A stretch of 64,000 nt of DNA from Smittium mucronatum. Its lineage: Eukaryota; Kickxellomycota; Harpellomycetes; Harpellales; Legeriomycetaceae. The translations under genes were made by a program, and so were the position numbers. Below are positions 59,501 to 64,000 of this stretch, piece after piece. Location of the stretch: positions 62,001 to 126,000 of the forward strand of contig LSSL01000004.1 in assembly GCA_001953115.1 (NCBI GenBank), given 5' to 3'. The notes below the pieces were generated by a model, which was given only the letters and a program-made list of their open reading frames with translations, searched no databases and had not been told where the DNA came from. Positions within the stretch are counted from its first letter, which is position 1. Each line of letters opens with the position of its first letter.

Positions 59501-62500
59501 AGAAATTGATAAATAAAATTCGGAAATAAAATTTTTTGAAAAAAATTTTGCATTTAGGAGACATGGAACCAAAAAAAAAACTTATCAATTAAATGATAAA
59601 GCTCAAGTCCAAAGTTTTTTTAACTGAGAAGTAGCCATTATTAGAATGGAAAGTTATCTATCTTTTAATAAGAAAATAAAAAAAAAGGCTTTTTTTGAAA
59701 CTAAAGACCTGTAAATTGATTTATATATTTCTCTTTGATTCACTACGGATTTTTTCATAACTGTGAATATCTGGGGGATATATAGCATAGAAAATATAGT
59801 TTTAATTCAAATAAAAAATATAAATACTTGGGTTTTAAAAACTTTTTTTTTTATTATCACAATAAATTCGAAATGCATTGATAATATTTACAAATTATGG
59901 AATTTCGATATTAATATATTTTAGACATGCCTGAAGCCAGCGAAAATAATTTCAAAGTTTTTATAAGTGAAACTTTAATATGAAACCAATAAAAAAATGT
60001 TATGGAAGTTTCTATTTATCCAAAGTACATCAAATTCTGTTATAATTTTTTTTAATAGACTTTTTTTGGATTTTTTATAGAAAATTTTTTTCAAGAAAAA
60101 AATTATCCGGAATCTCATTAAAAATTTGAAAACTTTTCAAAATCTTGATTTACTATAATTACGTTTTATAATATCCAGATAATAAAAAGCACATATCCCG
60201 TTTTGTGGATTTTTTTAAATTAATTACAGTTTATCCCAATAAAATAGGGTTTTATTGAATAAAAAAACTTAAAAACTATCTCTAAATAAGCCATAATTCC
60301 ACTAATAATTTATATTTTCATTTAAATAAATTCTATTTTATATTCTTATGTATTTTTAATAAAAAAAATACAATTACAAAAGATTAAAGCTCTTAAAGTT
60401 AATAATATCCATAAAACGAAAGATTAATTTTTTAATTAATATATTAAAAGAAATAAACGAAACATTTTTCATTTTTTCAAAATTATATTGAAAAAAGGTA
60501 TTTTTTGGAAAATAGAAAAATATAATTAATTTTTATTATTTTTTTTAACTAAAATAATGAAAATATAAATATGATATTTTCAGCTCACACATTAGTAAAA
60601 AAACGGGAGTAAACAGATTTTTTATAAATTTTAAAAAGATTTCATTTTTTAGATAACTCAATTGGATTTTTAAGTTTAAAATTATATATTTTAGTAATTA
60701 ATCGACCCTGAAAAAATAATTTTATAAAAAATATTCTATAATATTTTAGCCAATTCCATTTTAACAAAATTAAATTCAAACAGCTTTTACAAAAATGACG
60801 AAATTAAACTAGTATCATTATCATAATTACACAATTGGTGAGGCTTATTTTGTTTTGGAAAAGGGATATGTGATTTAATTGAGTTAAATTTCAACATTAT
60901 TATATATCTCAGAACTGATCCATGTGTAAATATATAATAATAATAACAATAACAATAATAACATTAAAAAAATTATACTTTATATAAAATCATTATACTT
61001 ATGAAAGGTGTTTTTTTTAAATTAACTAAATTTTTCTAAATTTTAGAAAACTTATTATGATACAAAAACTTATAAATTAATTTAGTAAATGAAATAGTTC
61101 TCTAAATATCATTTATCTGATTTCAAAATCAACTTATTGAATAATTCAATTTTTATGGAAATTCTTGTATAAATTTATTTTACGTCAATTTTTTATGATA
61201 TATTTTATAGGCACATATTATAATCAAAAACCCAAATAAAATATAGATTTTAATTATCGTACTTACCCATTTAATATTTTGTTATTTTAGAGCAAATCTT
61301 AACTTTCTTTAGTTTGAATTAAAACTAAAAATAATTATGAGTTATTACTTGAATATAGGGGAAAATAAATTATTTAAATTGTTTTAAATTAATTTAAAAA
61401 TTAGGAAAACCACTTTAAAGATTTGTAAAAGTTATAATTGTTTTTATTAAATGATATTTTTTCATTTGAAACTATCTTAAAGTATATCATTTTTAATTTA
61501 ACAATTAATATATAATTAATAAATTTCATAATGAAAATCTCAAAAAAAAAGCACCTCTTTATAACGATAAGTCTTATATTTTAAAATAATAATAAACTTT
61601 TTATAACTTTATTTGTAATTTATATTTTGAGAGCTAATATTTATTAAATTAGCTCATGCAAAATTTAAATTCATTTAATAAATATTTACTCCTGATTTAA
61701 ATTTTATAAATATATAGTTATTAGAAGGTATTTTCTTTACAAAATAAAGTTTTATTTTTTAACTTGATTTAGAAATAAATAATTCACACTTTTTCTAATT
61801 CCAATAAAAAATACGTCTTGAAATTTTCAAATAAGCCAAAATAAATAAATAAAATATTATGATTTTTATGTGTATTAACCCATGAAAATTGCTACCATAG
61901 ACTGTGTAAATATATTTATGGTTTAAATTTTGATCTTTAAATAATAATAATAATCCCCATATATGCATAATTTCTTTTTTTAATTTTAAAAATAATAATC
62001 TCACAAAATATATTAATTAATAAAAATTCAAATACAACTTTAAATTAAACAAAGATCGAACTAGGAAGCCTCAAAATTTCAGCAACTTTATTATTTAATT
62101 AAAAATAATTTAAAAATGATGATTTTGAGTGTTATGTATTATATGAGATCATTTAAAAAATTAATTTCAGATCTGAATTTGGTATTTATAAAGATAAAAT
62201 TTTTTTTAAACATTTTTTATTTTGCAAATAAAAAACTTTAAAGTACAAACCGATTTAATTTATAAATAAAAATCATTAAAAATGAAATCATTAATTTATA
62301 AAATCATCACATAGAAGAGATTTAAACATTATTTTTTTTAAATATTGATATTCGAATATTTATGTCATTTATGTAGTAATATTGTAAAGATTACAAAATT
62401 AAGCAAATAAAAATAACTACTAATAAGAAAATCACATTGAAATTTAAAATATTAGTAGATTGGAATTAATAATTTTTAATAATTGTTATAATTTAGAATA

Positions 62501-64000
62501 AAAAACTAATTTTAAAATCTTTCAATTAATTTTTTGGATTGAATAATTATTATTCAAACATTATATATATTTTTCATGATAGAAAAAATCTGATTTCAAA
62601 ATAAGTAAAAATTATCTAAAACTAGATAAATGGAAAGATCTGATATAATTTTACTCTTTTAGTACAGATATAAATTTCTTAGAATAAAATTATCTAAATT
62701 ATACAATATATTATGAATATTATTTATAAAGATTTCAAATAATATTAATTAAATGATCCATGATAGTTTAAATTTTATCGAATAAAAAAATAAAATAAAA
62801 AATATTTATTTCTTTATCTCTAGCTAAATGTAAAAATTGAAATTTTTAAAGAACTTTTTCATTTTTTCCTGAAAACTTTGATTCAAAATGCCATCAATTT
62901 TTTTAAAGAAATATTTTAATAGTTTTAAACTTGTAAATAGCCTATTTATTTGTAGTATTATGTAAAAATGAAAAATTTGTATTCCTTTTGATTTTTTTAT
63001 TAAAAATTTAAAAGCAAATTTATTATTTTTGATCCATAATAGGGATCTGATATTTCAGAATAAAGAATATATGGATAATATATCAAAAAAAATTTGAATA
63101 AAGATAGTCAAAAACAATTATGGTATGGGGGGGGGGGGGTTTATTAACCAAATAATTAATTTAAGATAAGTCCTAGAATAAAAACTAATTCATTTAAATT
63201 ATTTAAAGCTTCGTTATTTTTTTTACAAACTATTAATAGAAACTAATATAGAGCTTTATTTTGTATATAAAGATAGATATCTTGAATAAAAAGTTGATAA
63301 ATTAATAAAAAAACTCCAAATAATCAACTCAAAAAACGAAACTAATTACATTCGTCTCACAGGTTTATTCCAATAATTTTTTGATTGTTTTAATTACCTA
63401 TTATTAATAAATTCAAAAAAATCAATACATGGGGTTTTAAGGGAAAAAATGATGAATTTTTAAAAGAGTTCAGATTCACTTTTAATATTGAAGAAAATCA
63501 TATATATATATATAACTTTATTATTTACAATCTAAATACTTTAGTCTAGTTTTTCAATAATTTATTATTAAATTTAAGCAATTTATTACAAGAATAAATT
63601 CAATTATCGATTATATAATACTTAATCTTATAACAAATTACTTTATTTAACGGTGATTTTAGAGATTATTAAGTCGATTTTAAATGATTCTAATTGAAAT
63701 TTCGACTTATATATAACTGGATAAATAAATGATTTAAGCATTCAAAAAAGATAGATAAGTTTAAAAAAATTATAGCTTTTTTTTAATCTGATGAATTTTT
63801 TTTTTGTTGTAAACTTAAGTAAACCCTCTTTTTTTAATAAAAACTTAAAATTAATAGAATATTTAGTTAAAATGTTTTAAAATTCAAAATTCAAAATTCA
63901 AAATTCAAAATTCAAAACTTGTAAGCCTTTAAATCCTGCAATTATTTTAATTTTCAACTAGACTTAAATTATGATAATATCTAAAATACCATAACCAATT
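56584..64000. other. AT-rich gene-free region
   Basis: About 7.4 kb without a credible coding frame on either strand. Contains a 13-G run at 63127-63139 and short tandem repeats. No element was recognised. Confidence 0.65.
63881..63917. repeat. Tandem heptamer (TTCAAAA)n
   Basis: About five copies of TTCAAAA in a row. Confidence 0.9.

Overview
The window is a very AT-rich eukaryotic (fungal) nuclear scaffold piece. Evidence for a fungus: two Met2-type homoserine O-acetyltransferases, a Kre2/Mnt1-type mannosyltransferase (family GT15), a Dbp7-type DEAD-box helicase, a cytochrome c heme lyase and a WBP2/GRAM protein. Introns are short with GTAAGT donors and a fungal CTAAC-type branch site. The base composition, and degenerate DIRS- and MULE-type elements that match what I recall from Harpellales gut fungi (Smittium and relatives, Zoopagomycota), suggest that lineage. 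This placement is an inference and was not tested.

Layout. 1-13 kb is gene-poor AT-rich DNA with an N gap, a 5'-truncated LINE (about 7.75-9.05 kb, minus strand) and a 171-bp MITE with piggyBac-like ends (12.0 kb). 13.3-33.5 kb is the gene island: MET2 copy 1 (+), LINE tails, two copies of a poly(A)-ended retroposon, MET2 copy 2 (+), GT15 mannosyltransferase (+), a second N gap, DBP7 (-), cytochrome c heme lyase (+, one intron) and a WBP2-like gene (-, one intron). The last two converge with 196 bp between them. 33.6-51 kb is a graveyard of elements: a LINE tail, two clear and one possible MULE transposase relics, an unidentified GC-rich island with broken reading frames (42.5-43.1 kb), a third retroposon copy and a decayed DIRS-like retrotransposon (about 47.8-50.6 kb, minus). 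51.8-55.3 kb is a striking inverted repeat: two arms of about 645 bp, near 99% identical by eye, around 2.2 kb of non-coding DNA, with TTAA at both outer ends. 55.3-64 kb is AT-rich and nearly empty except for one candidate small secreted-protein exon at 56.4 kb.

The genes are ordinary housekeeping functions (methionine synthesis, protein mannosylation, ribosome biogenesis, mitochondrial cytochrome c maturation) and do not form a pathway cluster. The most interesting items are the long inverted repeat, the retained and diverged MET2 pair, and the GC-rich island of unknown origin. I found no CRISPR array, no rRNA gene and no convincing tRNA gene.
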